Below, in pieces: positions 42,775-52,469 of a stretch of 64,000 nucleotides of DNA. The notes beneath the pieces are model-generated. The model did no database searches. It had not been told where the DNA came from and worked only from the letters and a program-made list of their open reading frames with translations. The DNA is from Saccharina japonica (lineage: Eukaryota > Sar > Phaeophyceae > Laminariales > Laminariaceae), in contig MEHQ01001873.1 of assembly GCA_008828725.1 (NCBI GenBank), positions 12,584 to 76,583 on the forward strand. Direction: 5' to 3'. A program made the translations under genes and the position numbers. Each line of letters begins with the position of its first letter. The first letter of the stretch is position 1.

Positions 42775-42932
42775 GCCTACCTACATATTCGGCGTGAGTC
42801 GACGAGGGAAGAAATAAGGGCTGAAATATTTTTCGTGACAACAAGAAAAGCAAAAAAGGCGCGAACCGTAGTAGTGGGGAGAGAGGGGGAAGAAGAGGGT
42901 CTGCCAGATGTGACCCCCCGGACCTGAGTTAC
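42775..42932 (-). repeat. Repeat K copy, inverted
   Basis: GAGTCGACGAGGGAAGAAAT, AGTAGTGGGGAGAGAGGG and GACCTGAGTTACGACTAG, in reverse order to 1824-1977. Confidence 0.75.
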
Positions 42933-43229
42933 GACTAGTATTAACAATACGTTCGTCGGCTCCGGAAAACTTGCACGTACGTGCGAGTCTAACGAATCTG
43001 CACGTACATTCAATACGGTTATATGTATAGCAGGAGTTGTTGCAGGCATGTATGGCCTACATGGGTACCAAATGGGATCGAGGTGCCAGGTGGGCCTCCG
43101 GCGGCTCCTGTGGAGGGCTGATTATATTTCTGCACCTTGTGGGTGGGAGCAGGGTGCCAAATGGGATCAGATCCGGGTGGGATCAGGTCCGGGTGAGAGC
43201 AAGCGTAAAGTTGGTGCAAAAGTACGTGC

Positions 43230-43490
43230 AGTTCTAACAACCCACAGCACGTACGTGCAATTATACAGCTGGTGTACGTTCGCAGGAGGGAGAGAGGAAA
43301 TACAGGCGAAGCTGCGTATACTGAACGGGATGGAAATACATGAATGAACACCTTACGTAATGAGCGCAGATATCGCACCCTTCGTATATAGGAGGGAGAG
43401 AGGAAAGACAGAGGCGCAGCTATACTGAACGGGATGGAAATAAATGTGGGGGTGGAATGTAGATGCGGAGTAGGAAGCACGGCGAATAGA
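43230..43490. repeat. Local duplication
   Basis: GGAGGGAGAGAGGAAA-ACAG, GCGCAGCTATACTGAACGGG and ATGGAAATA occur at 43284-43345 and 43391-43443. Confidence 0.6.
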
Positions 43491-43854
43491 TATATATAGC
43501 AGGTACAATAATTGGGTAAAGGGTGCGTATTCTATAGAGTATACCTTACCTAATGAAGCGTTGAGTTCGCACAGGGGGTGCGATCTCTGCGCTCGTTTTT
43601 CTCGACAGCGGTAAGGGCTAGGGTTGCTAAAAATTGAACATTATAATATTCCATTTTTCGGAATACTCTCGACTGGATTTTTTTTTTTTCCGAAAACACC
43701 GTGTTCGGTATTGGGAACCCAACCTTTCCCTGTGGTTTCTGGAAAAAATCGAGCGCTGAAATCGCACCCCTTGAGAAAACTCAACGCTCTTTTGCGGGAA
43801 ATACAAAATAATAATATACCAGGGCTACGAGCACATATATACCAGAGGAGAGTC

Positions 43855-44227
43855 TTACGGGGGGACCATAGTAAATACTAGTAAATAGGACCTACGGTAT
43901 ACACCAAAACCTATATGTTTCCCTATTTTTACTAACAAAATGTGGTCCTATTTTCGACGCATGCTACGATAGAGGTGCACCATGATTTTTCTGAGCTGTT
44001 CACTTAAGGAGCGTCATACTTCACCGAAAAAAAAAATGTTTTGGAAGAGAATAAGAGTGCTAACGGATGAGAAATCCCATGTCCGAAGTGTAACTCTGAA
44101 AAATGATTCGTCTCAAAAATACAAGTCCGACGAATTTGGGTTAAGGAGCCCGATCGTTCAGAAAACGATTCAGTTAAAAGTGCTACCTCTACCGTAGCAC
44201 GCGTCTTTCTATGATCCTCCGTAATAG
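43855..44227. mobile_element. MITE A copy split by a B insertion
   Basis: Left part TTACGGGGGGACCATAG to TGTGGTCCTATTTTC (43855-43955); right part TTTCTATGATCCTCCGTAAT (44206-44225). The TTTC on each side is the target duplication of the B element between them. Confidence 0.9.
43956..44205 (-). mobile_element. MITE B copy nested in A (TSD TTTC)
   Basis: 250 bp, GACGCATGCTACGATAGAGG at the left and CCTCTACCGTAGCACGCGTC at the right. Interior on the minus strand carries CTTAACCCAAATTCGTCGG, TTTCATCCGTTAGC-like and GAGGTATGACGCTCCTTAA words. No coding frame. The 4-bp duplication and 20-bp TIR suggest a DNA transposon of a class that makes 4-bp duplications, such as Sola or Chapaev (inference). 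Confidence 0.9.
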
Positions 44228-44249
44228 GGGTTACCAGGTACCCCCATAA

Positions 44250-44540
44250 GGCGGTCTCCCGATATAAGGCGGTCGAAATCGCTTGGCGCGACTGGGGAAT
44301 TGCACTCATAACCTGGAATGGATAGTGCGGCTTCCCTCTACAAGGCGGTCATGTTGCTGTCTCTGGCACACCACTGCCTTATTGGGGGGGGGCTACTGTA
44401 TCCCGATAGAAGGCGGTCATATTGCTCTGGCGCACCACCGCCTCACTGGGGGACCCCTACCGTATCCCTCTATAAGGCGGTCATATTGCTCTGGCACACC
44501 ACCGCCTTGCTGGTGGTGCACACCCCTACTACTGTATACC
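44250..44540. repeat. Tandem repeat of about 65-75 bp
   Basis: Three to four units of TATAAGGCGGTCATATTGCT followed by CTGGCACACCACCGCCTT. The false plus frames through the array read the same peptides repeatedly. Confidence 0.8.
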
Positions 44541-44610
44541 AAAATATAAGCACCGTTTGTATGCTACTAATTAATCAAAACGGTGCTTATATTTAGGGAC
44601 ATAGTGGTAT
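44528..44610. mobile_element. MITE R copy, Stowaway-like
   Basis: AAAATATAAGCACCGTTT and AAACGGTGCTTATATTTAGG are mirror arms; the outer TACTGTATACC/GGGACATAGTGGT is degraded. Confidence 0.65.
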
Positions 44611-44785
44611 TGCTCAACACAATAACTCCTTCCCTACGTACGCACTGTGATGCGAAAGCTATCCAACTCTACATAAAAAAAACAAGAAATGGTTTGTCCT
44701 CGAAACGCCGTTGGTGTAGTCGAAAAAAATCTTTCAAATAGTAATTCCAAGTAGTTTTTCTCCGAACTGTGGACGGGCGCAGTTT

Positions 44786-44872
44786 TTAACCCCTTAAGAA
44801 CTGGTCCCGCAAATTTGGGGGAAAACTACTTGGAATTAGTGTGGGAAATTTTTTCAGTTCTGAATGGGTTAA
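44786..44872. mobile_element. MITE C copy, intact ends
   Basis: 87 bp from TTAACCCCTTAAGAACTGG to CAGTTCTGAATGGGTTAA. The TTAA at each edge followed by CCC/GGG matches the TTAA target duplication and CCC-type terminus of piggyBac transposons (family knowledge). No transposase. Confidence 0.8.
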
Positions 44873-45085
44873 GCGTTCAGGTATACCGGGTTTCCTAGCA
44901 CAACGTAAGAGAGAGCACGCCAAGAGAATAGTACAGCAGCAGTAAGTAGTACGTAGTGCGACGTAAGATTTTAGAATGGAAAACAAAGGAGTACGCACGT
45001 ACGTGTGACGAGGAGGAAGGAGTAGTAGATATACGTAGTACGTCGTAGCTCAAGCCAGAAGTAGGCACCGAAGGGAGTAGACTTT

Positions 45086-45382
45086 GACGCGTGCTATGTA
45101 CGATAGAGGTATAGGTATACCTTTTTTTGGCTGAAACGTTTTCTGAATGACCTATTAAAGCCTCCTTAACCCAAAATCGTCGGAATTTCAGTTTTTTTTT
45201 TGCACTATTTTTCGTTTTATAGTTAGGGCCACGGGAATGTTCATCGGGTATATATACGTACATAGCACTTTTCGTTTCCTCCAAAAACAGTTTTTTTTAC
45301 TCAGTATTAGTATAGAGCTCCTCAAGTGACCACCCTCGAAAAAAAACGGTGCACCCGCATGCAGGCTACCCTACCATGCGTC
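45086..45382 (+). mobile_element. MITE B copy, diverged long form
   Basis: GACGCGTGCTATGTACGATA left end, AACCCAAAATCGTCGG interior and CTACCATGCGTC right end. CTTT and GTTT beside the ends may be a mutated 4-bp duplication. Another B starts 13 bases further on. Confidence 0.7.
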
Positions 45383-45395
45383 GTTTACGCAGAGG

Positions 45396-45646
45396 GACGC
45401 GTGCTACGGTAGAGGCAGCACTTTTTGGCTGGATATTTTCCCGAACGATCGGGCTCCTTAACCCAAATTCGTCGGACTTTCATTTTTGTGACGAACAATG
45501 TTTTAGAGTATACTTCGGTCATGAGATTTCTCATCCGGCAGCACTTTTATTTTCCTCCAAAATCATTTTTTCGGTGAGGTATATATGACGCTCCTTAAGT
45601 GAGGAGCTCAGAAAAAACATGGTGCACCTCTATTGTAGCATGCGTC
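45396..45646 (+). mobile_element. MITE B copy
   Basis: 251 bp from GACGCGTGCTACGGTAGAGG to CTCTATTGTAGCATGCGTC, with AACCCAAATTCGTCGGAC and ATGAGATTTCTCATCCGGC inside. The flanks show no duplication, probably because of rearrangement with the neighbouring copy. Confidence 0.85.
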
Positions 45647-45667
45647 GACGGGCCCTTTTTGCCAGTA

Positions 45668-45963
45668 GCCTTTACCAGAGCTCTTGACCCACAAATCGTA
45701 CCAGATAAAGTACCAAATATATTACGGTTTTGGTAGTGGTCCGCGCGTTGTTTTTTCAAATTGTCCAAAACGCGCGGCGAAGCCGCGCACGGGTCGAGCC
45801 TTAGCCTGGACTAGGGTTGGGGTTAGGGTTAGGGTTAGGGTTAGGATTAGGGCAGGGTTGGGTCGACGGGTTCTCGTGATTTGATTAAAAAAAACACCCA
45901 AAAACACGTAAAAACACCAACAAATCGTACTATATTTGGTACTTTATCAAGAGTGGTAAAGGC
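45668..45963 (+). mobile_element. Element T: TIRs, GC hairpin and telomere repeats
   Basis: Left arm GCCTTTACCAGAGCTCTTGA with GATAAAGTACCAAATATA; right arm TATATTTGGTACTTTATC with AAGAGTGGTAAAGGC, mirror images. Inside, CGCGCGGCGAAGCCGCGC forms a hairpin, followed by GGTTGGGGTTAGGG and four to five TTAGGG units (45815-45855). Relatives of the hairpin plus telomere block are at 51290-51400, 51505-51610 and 51915-51955. Confidence 0.75.
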
Positions 45964-45984
45964 GCCTCCTTTTTGCTGCCGTGG

Positions 45985-46075
45985 TTTCCCCTTCTTTTTA
46001 TGTGGGAATGTTTCGGAGTGGTTACCGTTGAGGCCTTTGCTGCTATCTACACATTCTTGAGAATGGCAAGGATGA
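45985..46075 (-). mobile_element. Element Q fragment, inverted
   Basis: The minus strand reads GATCATCCTTGCCATTCTC, GTGTAGATAGCAGC, AAAGGCCTCAACGG and CACTCCGAAACATTCCC, a diverged Q copy. Confidence 0.5.
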
Positions 46076-46205
46076 TCAAATATAAGTCATAGTTCAGTTA
46101 AGAGACGCCAAATCGGCTCGAACCGCCTCCACTGAATCTATATATTTCGCACTGTGGACAAGGGATAAGGCTAGAAAAAAAAAAAACGGGTGTGTAACCG
46201 CTTAT

Positions 46206-46425
46206 TTCGGGGGGCATGGTATGGTAAATGGGACATACGGTAAACACAAATACTTTACACATTTACCTGTTTTTACTACTATTACGGGGGGCCATAGTAA
46301 ACACTAGTAAATAGGACCAAATATTGCTAGTAAAAATAGGTAAATATTTAGGTTTTGGTGTAGACCGTAGGTCCTATTTACTATGGTCCTTGCCCGTAAT
46401 AATATTTGGTTCCATTTACTTATAA
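46206..46425. mobile_element. MITE A within MITE A (first)
   Basis: Outer copy GGGGGGCATGGTATGG...ACCTGTTTTTACTA, interrupted at TA by inner TTACGGGGGGCCATAG...CTTGCCCGTAA (about 46284-46403), then resumed TAATATTTGGTTCCATTTAC. Confidence 0.85.
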
Positions 46426-46533
46426 TTAATAGTAGAGTTAAGAGAGGCCAAATCGGCTGGACCCGCCTACACTAAACCTCTATATTTCCCACTGTGGACA
46501 AGGGAGAAGGCTAGTAATATCCGCGTAACAGCT

Positions 46534-46741
46534 TAGTACGGGGGACCATAGGAAATGGGACCTTTACACAAATACTTACATATTTACCTATTTTTACTAT
46601 TACGGAGGGCCATAGTAAATAGGACCCGCGGTACATACAAAAATCAATATATTTACCAATTTGTACCAACAATATTTGGTCCTATTAACTGTGGTCCTCC
46701 GTAATAACAATATTTGGTCCCATATACTATGGTCCTCCGAA
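46534..46741. mobile_element. MITE A within MITE A (second)
   Basis: Outer GTACGGGGGACCATAGG...TACCTATTTTTACTA, inner TTACGGAGGGCCATAG...GGTCCTCCGTAA (about 46602-46705), outer resumed TAACAATATTTGGTCCC to GGTCCTCCGAAAG. The junction is the same as in the first unit. Confidence 0.85.
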
Positions 46742-46919
46742 AGAGTAGAGCTAAGAGAGGCCAAATCGGCTGGACCCGCCTACACTACACCTATCTATTT
46801 TCCACTGTGGACAAAAGGGAGAAGGCCGTTAACTGTTAAAAACTAACTGCTGTGTGACAGCTTAGTAGATGGATTCATTGATAGTTGACGGGACCATTTA
46901 GGCCGAAATTCGATACCGG

Positions 46920-47088
46920 TAGACAAATATGTCAGAAGACGGTCAGTCAAGGGAAAACGAGCATCGGTCAAGCGTGTGGATCCGAGTGTTCTACACTAAA
47001 ACCTAGTAGTTTGGCGTCAGTCAAGGATGAAAAAAAAAGACAAACTGCTGTCAGTCAAGGGGTCAAAGTGCCGTCTCCTGACATCTTT
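46920..47088 (+). mobile_element. MITE G copy
   Basis: GTCAGAAGACGG at the left, CCGTCTCCTGAC at the right, interior GCATCGGTCAAGCGTGTGG and CTAAAACCTAGTAGTTTGGC identical to the inverted copy at 3506-3666. Confidence 0.8.
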
Positions 47089-47224
47089 GCCGGTAGGTAC
47101 TATTTGTTGCACTCCCATTCATGATGATGCAACTAACTGTACCTGCACCACTCTCTGCTAAGAAGCGCCGCACGATTGGAACAAGAGCGCCGCACATTGC
47201 CAGATGGCAGAGGGAATAATACTA

Positions 47225-47593
47225 TTACGGGGGGGGCATACTAAACGACGCGTGCTACGGTAGAGGTAGCACTTTTTGGCTGAATCGTTTTCTGAATGAT
47301 CGAGCTCCTTAACCCAAATTCGTCGGACTTTCATTTTTGTGACGAATAATTTTTTAGAGTATGCTTCGGTCATGAGATTTCTCATCCGGCAGCACTTTTA
47401 TTTTCCTGTAAAATCGTTTTTTCGGTGAGGTATTATGACGCTCCTTAAGTGAGGAGCTCAGAAAAAACATGGTGGACCTCTATCGTAGCACGCGTCAAAC
47501 ACTAGTAAATGGGACCAAATAGTGTTAGTAAAAATAGGGAATTATATAGGTTTTTGTCTGTACCGTAGGCCCCATTTACTCTAGGTCCCGTAA
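47225..47593. mobile_element. MITE A copy split by a B insertion
   Basis: Left part TTACGGGGGGGGCATACTAAAC, right part AAACACTAGTAAATGGGACC to CTCTAGGTCCCGTAAG. AAAC flanks the inserted B on both sides. Confidence 0.9.
47247..47496 (+). mobile_element. MITE B copy nested in A (TSD AAAC)
   Basis: 250 bp, GACGCGTGCTACGGTAGAGG to CTCTATCGTAGCACGCGTC. Almost the same sequence as 47907-48154 and 45396-45646, so these copies are young or were spread locally. Confidence 0.9.
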
Positions 47594-47808
47594 GAAAGCA
47601 GTCCTACTAGTAATATTAATAGTAAGAACCTGCACTATGTATTAATAAAAACTGCGCACACAACAGTTTGGTGACAAAAAAAACTACTTGAGAATTTGAA
47701 TTGGATGGTTTTTTCAACTGCACCAACGAGCGGTGTTTTGTAGGAGACAAAAAAAAAATCTTGAATGTATCGTTGAGTTGCACAGGTCTCGGGGGGTGAA
47801 CATGTATT

Positions 47809-48269
47809 TCGGGGGACCATAGTAAATAGGACAACATTTAGTTCGTAAAAATAGGCAAATATATAAGTTTTTGTATGTAACGTAGGTTCTATTTACTAGG
47901 TCCTATGACGCGTGCTACGGTAGAGGTAGCACTTTTTGGCTGAATCGTTTTCTGAACGATCGGGCTCCTTAACCCAAATTCGTCAGACTTTCATTTTTGT
48001 GACGAAATATGTTTTAGAGTATGCTTCGGTCATGAGATTTCTCATCCGGCAGCACTTTTAGTTTCCTATAAAATCATTTTTTCGGTGAGGTATGACGCTC
48101 CTTAAGTGAGGAGCTCAGAAAAAACATGGCGTACCTCTATCGTAGCACGCGTCCTATTTCCTATGGTAGTAAATAGGACCAAGCGTTGTTAGTAAAAACA
48201 GGTAAATATATAGTATTTTGTGTGTACTGTTGTACTATAGGTCCTATTTACTATGGTCCCCTGTAATAG
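47809..48269. mobile_element. Two MITE A copies around a B insertion
   Basis: TTCGGGGGACCATAG...TAGGTTCTATTTACTAGG (47809-47900) and TAGTAAATAGGACCAAGCG...ACTATGGTCCCCTGTAAT (48168-48268). B lies at the junction with CTAT on each side. Confidence 0.85.
47907..48154 (+). mobile_element. MITE B copy nested in A (TSD CTAT)
   Basis: 248 bp from GACGCGTGCTACGGTAGAGG to CTCTATCGTAGCACGCGTC. CTAT at 47903-47906 and 48155-48158. Confidence 0.9.
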
Positions 48270-48459
48270 TCAAGTCCCCGAGGTGTGGGCGCAGTTTTTG
48301 TCAGTCCCGCCACGGCATGGGCCGCCGAATCTGAGCAAGCCTTATGTGACACCATTCTTGAACAAAACCTTGAGCGTACGCTAGTGTATGTTAAGATTAT
48401 TTCTTGTTGGTAGTCATCATTTTGTCGTCACTCGATAACACGGAGTAATTACCTGTAGC

Positions 48460-49150
48460 ATGCCTAGTTTATGCTTAAGAGTTGGATCCTCGAAATACCG
48501 AGTAAATGTAGGTTGTGTCTTGACTGGTCATCAGCAAGCGAACCTACAGCGTACAAACCAGCTACGAGCTGGTACACACGCTGAATCCACATCCTTATTA
48601 GTGTATAGGGTTCAGTGTAGCGCTCGCCCCTGCGAACGATTTCTTACTCCAATTTTCTCATAGCGTCCCCCCGGAGGTGAGCCTTTTATGGTAGTTTTGG
48701 ATGCGTTGTATACCGTGTCCTTCGAAAGTGGAAACAAAATAATTTCTTGAATTATTAATAGTATGAATTAATAAAAAAAAATGGCGTTGTATCGTAAGCT
48801 TTGGCGAGTTTGCAAAACGGGGACCGGGTGTCGCAGCATTACAATAAACTTGTTTCCGCAGGGGAATTTGTGTAGCGCTTGCCGCTGATAAACGATTTCT
48901 TAATCCAGTTTTCTCATAGCGGCCGCCCAAAAGTGGGCATTTTTGGTGATATTTTTGTATAGGATTTAGTGTAGCGCTCACCGCTGAGAAACGATTTTCT
49001 TAATCCAATTTTCTCATAGCGCCCCCTAAAAAGTGAGCATATTTTGTGTTTTTTTTTGTATAGGATTTAGTGCAGCGCTCGCTGCTGTGAGCACGATTTC
49101 TTAATTCCGGTTTCTTAGCGTCCCCTCAAAACGGTAGCCTTCTTTCTGTT
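48460..49150 (+). repeat. Tandem repeat of about 115-130 bp
   Basis: GTAGCGCTCGCC-CTG-GAACGATTTCTTA, CCAATTTTCTCATAGCG, a CCCCC-AAA-GTGAGC block and TTTTGTATAGGATTCAGTG recur at about 48610-48690, 48870-48965, 48968-49065 and 49072-49140. Confidence 0.75.
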
Positions 49151-49400
49151 CTTATTTTACGTACCAGGTGCTGTAGACTATTTATTTTTGGTGGGCCTAT
49201 ATATATGCTGCGATTAATTGCGGAGTTGCATCATGAAAGGCGGTAACGGAATTGCGGTAAAACTGATTCCATCAATATTTATTTGGCCATTTTAGGCCTT
49301 GAGGACTGCAGTCACCAGTCCCATTGTGGGGACAAAACACTTGCAATTATTAATAGTGTGGAATTAGAGTCAGATTTAGGTGTATGCACAGCAGTACAGT

Positions 49401-49514
49401 ATTACGAGGGGGCACAGTAAATAGGACAAAATGTTGTCAGGAAAAATAGGGAAATATATAGTTTTTAGCGTGTACCGTAGGTTCTATTTACTACATTAGC
49501 CCACCCCGTAATAT
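49401..49514. mobile_element. MITE A copy (variant A2 right end)
   Basis: ATTACGAGGGGGCACAG left end; the right end is ACTACATTAGCCCACCCCGT. The variant terminus is next to GTACCGTAGG, the same side as in other A2 copies. Confidence 0.85.
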
Positions 49515-49734
49515 TACAGGAGACCATTTCTTCTAGAGGCGCTTCTGTCTCCCTGCGTCATTTGTATTCTGTTTCATTTCATAATTTGTTTTTTATTTGT
49601 CTTTTTGTTCTTATTTTTTGGTTCGGCTCGTGTCGCTGTGTTCTCGTACCCGGTACGTTACGCATCTCACTTGCTTTACCCATTAATTTGCGTTTATTTT
49701 GTTTTGGTTTTTCTCTGTTTCACAGTCTGTGACC

Positions 49735-49835
49735 ACAGAATTTGTATCTCTCTAGGATTGGGAATCAGGACAGGCACTGGGTGTACTGATGTGGTTGAGT
49801 AGAAAGAACGGGTTTAATGTGAAGACAACAACAAC
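49735..49835 (-). mobile_element. Element F fragment, inverted
   Basis: The minus strand reads TTGTCTTCACATTAAACCCG, TTCTTTCTACTCAACCAC, ATCAGTACACCCAGTGCCTG and TCCTGATTCC. Confidence 0.6.
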
Positions 49836-50184
49836 AACAGCAGCCAGACGTGACAACTTGGCAATCACTTATTATAGATACTCAATACATACTATACGCT
49901 TTTTTGCGTGCCGACTCCACGCTGTTTGTTATAATAGAGGCCCCAGCCGAGCCACCGCTTTCACGCACAAAAGTTATGAATCTATTGATAATCTTCGTAC
50001 GATACTATAAATGTATTATATGTATTTATATATTATACTGCTGTATCATATTATATGTCGAAATCGTTTTGTTTGTTGCTGACTTATATTGCTATTATTA
50101 TTGTAACGGGCCCGTGGACAGAAATTTCTGCTAAGGTGTTTACTGTTTACTCGTTATCCTATTAATAGGTCAGGAACGCGAATC
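49836..50184. other. AT-rich spacer
   Basis: No gene or named repeat recognised. Confidence 0.4.
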
Positions 50185-50429
50185 GTGGTCCTCAATAAAC
50201 TTCTGAATAATGGTGGTCCGCAGTTCGAAATCCCTCGCTTGATTGCGAAAGCGGCGCACTCCACTGGATGGACTAAAGCTCCACTGGCTTTGAATGAACT
50301 CTGTCTGTTCGTTTTAGCCTTTAGATTTTTCCTGGATTTTTGTTTTCAATCCGTGTCATTGTTGGTCATGAAGATGAACCGCGGTCTGCAGTTAGTTATT
50401 CTCAGTAAATCGTGGTGTGGCTCCAGTGT

Positions 50430-50560
50430 GTGGGTGTGTTGTCTTCACATTAAACCCGTGTTCTTTCTACGTACTCAACTACATTATCATCAATCATCAG
50501 ACAGAGTACACCCAGTGTCTGTCCTGTTTGATTCCAGTACGAGGTATATACTCGTATAGT
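50430..50560 (+). mobile_element. Element F fragment
   Basis: GTGTTGTCTTCACATTAAACC, TTCTTTCTACGTACTCAAC and AGTACACCCAGTGTCTGTCC. Same sub-type as the inverted copy at 49735. Confidence 0.6.
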
Positions 50561-50626
50561 GTTCTCTGCTGGCAAGTATTTTGGTATTTTTAGGGGTAGT
50601 TATTGGACGACTGTATGACTATTAAG

Positions 50627-50873
50627 GGTCGTTCTTATCGAGCAACTTTTTTCCAAAATTTCCAAATAATGTTTTCGCGCAATTTTTAGGACTTCCATAT
50701 TTTCCAAAAATAATTTCCAAATTTTGGAATGCGAAGCCTTCCAAATATTTTGCCCTCTGTAAAAATTCCAAATTTCCAAATAAATCCTGTTTTTTCTTGA
50801 TTTTCCTGTTGTTTTTTTTCAAATGTTTTTGGAAATTTTGGAAAAAAGTTACTCGATAAGAACGACCCTAACC
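50627..50873. mobile_element. Long-TIR element P
   Basis: AGGGTCGTTCTTATCGAGCA left and TACTCGATAAGAACGACCCT right, extending inward through ACTTTTTTCCAAAATTTCC / GGAAATTTTGGAAAAAAGT, about 42 bp arms. The interior has more TTCCAAATTT words. No transposase, 247 bp. Confidence 0.85.
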
Positions 50874-51085
50874 GAGTGTCCCGTAGGATCTTCCAGGGTT
50901 CGGGCTGTTGGTTGTTTTGCGGGCTATCATAGGAAGCACCTGCTACGTACTACTTCCTGGTGGGGGATCAAGGATCAATGTAAGGCTGAAGGGCGTACAC
51001 CCAACCCAACCCCTTAACCTCAGCCCTGACTCCTGACCCCAAACCAACTGATATTTTACCGCAATTGGTTAGGCATGGTCCCCGC

Positions 51086-51420
51086 ATTTCGGAATGATTC
51101 GTCCGCGTTCAGAAATTTCTCGTAATTTTCTCGCTCGATGTGAAAGCGGCGAGTAGAGTATACAATCCCGCTATGTACGTATAATAGCAAGGATGATTTT
51201 GTCTTAAAAACTTGTGTAGACCTGTCGTCCGCATTTCGGAATCAATCGTGGTTCGCGTTCGGAATGTTCTCGCAATTTTCTCGCTAGATGCAAAAAAAGC
51301 GGCGCAGCCGCGTTCCTCGCCCGTTTCTGATCCGTTTTGGGTTAGGGTCGGGGTTAGGGTTAGGGTTAGGGATTGGGTTGGGTCTACGCTCGTACCTTGA
51401 TCCCACCAGGAAGTGGCTTC
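51086..51420 (+). repeat. Element T relatives with telomere repeats
   Basis: GCATTTCGGAAT-ATTCGT, GCGTTC-GAA and TTTCTCGCTCGATG-AAAGCGGCG occur twice (51090-51160, 51229-51310). The second continues GCGGCGCAGCCGCG, GGGTTAGGGTCGGGG and three TTAGGG-type units, then TTGGGTTGGGTCTACGC. Confidence 0.7.
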
Positions 51421-51504
51421 CTAGCTCGCAAAGCAATGCAACAAGTAAGTGAGCATCCCGACCCCGCCCCTCTAAATATCCTTGCTAACGAATTGTAATA
51501 CGTA

Positions 51505-51615
51505 GGAGCTCAAAGCGGCACAGCCACTGCCAGCCGCGTTTGTTTGTTTTTGGCCCGTTTCCGGTCCGGTTTGGGTCCGGTTTGGGGCTAGGGCTAGGGT
51601 TATAGGATTATGTTA
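51505..51615 (+). repeat. Element T relative, degenerate telomere repeat
   Basis: AAGCGGCACAGCCACTGCC and AGCCGCGTTTGTTTG, then GGTCCGGTTTGGGGC and TAGGGCTAGGGTTATAGG. Confidence 0.6.
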
Positions 51616-51839
51616 TGGTATTCTTGATATCCCCGTTTCCCCTCTATTGTTGTGGAAGCGTTACTATTTATCTATTCCTCTGAGAAGAGGAATACTTGCC
51701 CCGCCTGCTCAGAACTTCTGGAGAGGCAAGGAACCGCTAATAACATGAACCAAACACGTGTGAGTGCGAGTGATTGAGAGTAACCAGAGTGAACCTGCAC
51801 AGTAGTCGGGCTTGCTGTGGCACATCTTCACAATTATTG

Positions 51840-51990
51840 GGGTTGGGTTGGGTCTACGCCGCCCGTAGCTTGATTCCACTATACACGGAGTGCTTCGTAG
51901 GGTGTATACGAAGTGTAGGGTTAGCTGCGGAAGCGGCGCAGCAGCCGCGTGTATTTGTTTCTTTTTGCTTGTCCGCCCCTCCTCCCATAT
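51840..51990 (+). repeat. Element T relative
   Basis: TTGGGTTGGGTCTACGCCGC (51844) and, further on, AGGGTTAGCTGCGGAAGCGG with CGCAGCAGCCGCGTG. It contains the hairpin without a long telomere array. Confidence 0.55.
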
Positions 51991-52189
51991 GGCTAAGTCG
52001 GCGTCACAGAACAAAGGGTTGCTTAGTAAGGATGCAGATCCGCTTCAATGCGCGAAGCTCGCCAACAGCTCGAACGGTGGTGCGCGTTGGGTGCTAGATG
52101 TTGCCTGGTCGGTGAAAACCGACATGCTTCCGTCCGGTTGTAGGGATGCGAAGGGTCTATGGTCCTAGATACGGCTGATGCATGGAAAT

Positions 52190-52278
52190 GAGTACCCGTC
52201 TCGAAGGGGTTGCATGCGTTGGGTCAAATGGGGCAATGACTTAAGGCAGGCAGCAATGAGTACCCACCGCCTGTTTTG
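52190..52278 (+). mobile_element. LINE family 2 3' tail fragment
   Basis: CCCGTCTCGAAGGGGTTGC, TGGGTCAAATGGGGCAATGA, CTTAAGGCAGGCAGC and AATGAGTACCCACC. Only the tail is present. Confidence 0.7.
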
Positions 52279-52469
52279 GGAATCTTGGGTTGGGGTTAAT
52301 GTTATAAGGCTTGACGCTTGGGTTAGCAACTTGGGGGTGGGTGATTGGTTAAGCTTTTTGAGTGTCATTGTTAATGGGCGTTACGAAGGGCCGTTGGGGC
52401 TTTTGGTCAAGAATGCAACATAACATAGCAGTCCACCCAACGGCCGGGTCCCCCCCCGCCAGTAGTGAG

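Larger units (their letters stand above)
46091..46862 (+). repeat. Tandem triplication carrying nested MITE A
   Basis: Unit starts at 46091, 46431 and 46743 with (GTTA/CTA)AGAGAGGCCAAATCGGC, CCACTGTGGACAAGGG and AGAAGGC. The first two units each end with an A element that has another A inserted in its centre; the third is truncated. Periods are about 340 and 312 bp. Confidence 0.85.

Noticed and set aside
3513..47124. Shared peptide GQACGSECSTLKPSSLASVK at 3.6 kb (minus) and 47.0 kb (plus) as a conserved small protein
   Set aside because: The DNA itself is nearly identical over the whole MITE G, including non-coding ends, so the peptide identity follows from the element and not from selection on a protein.
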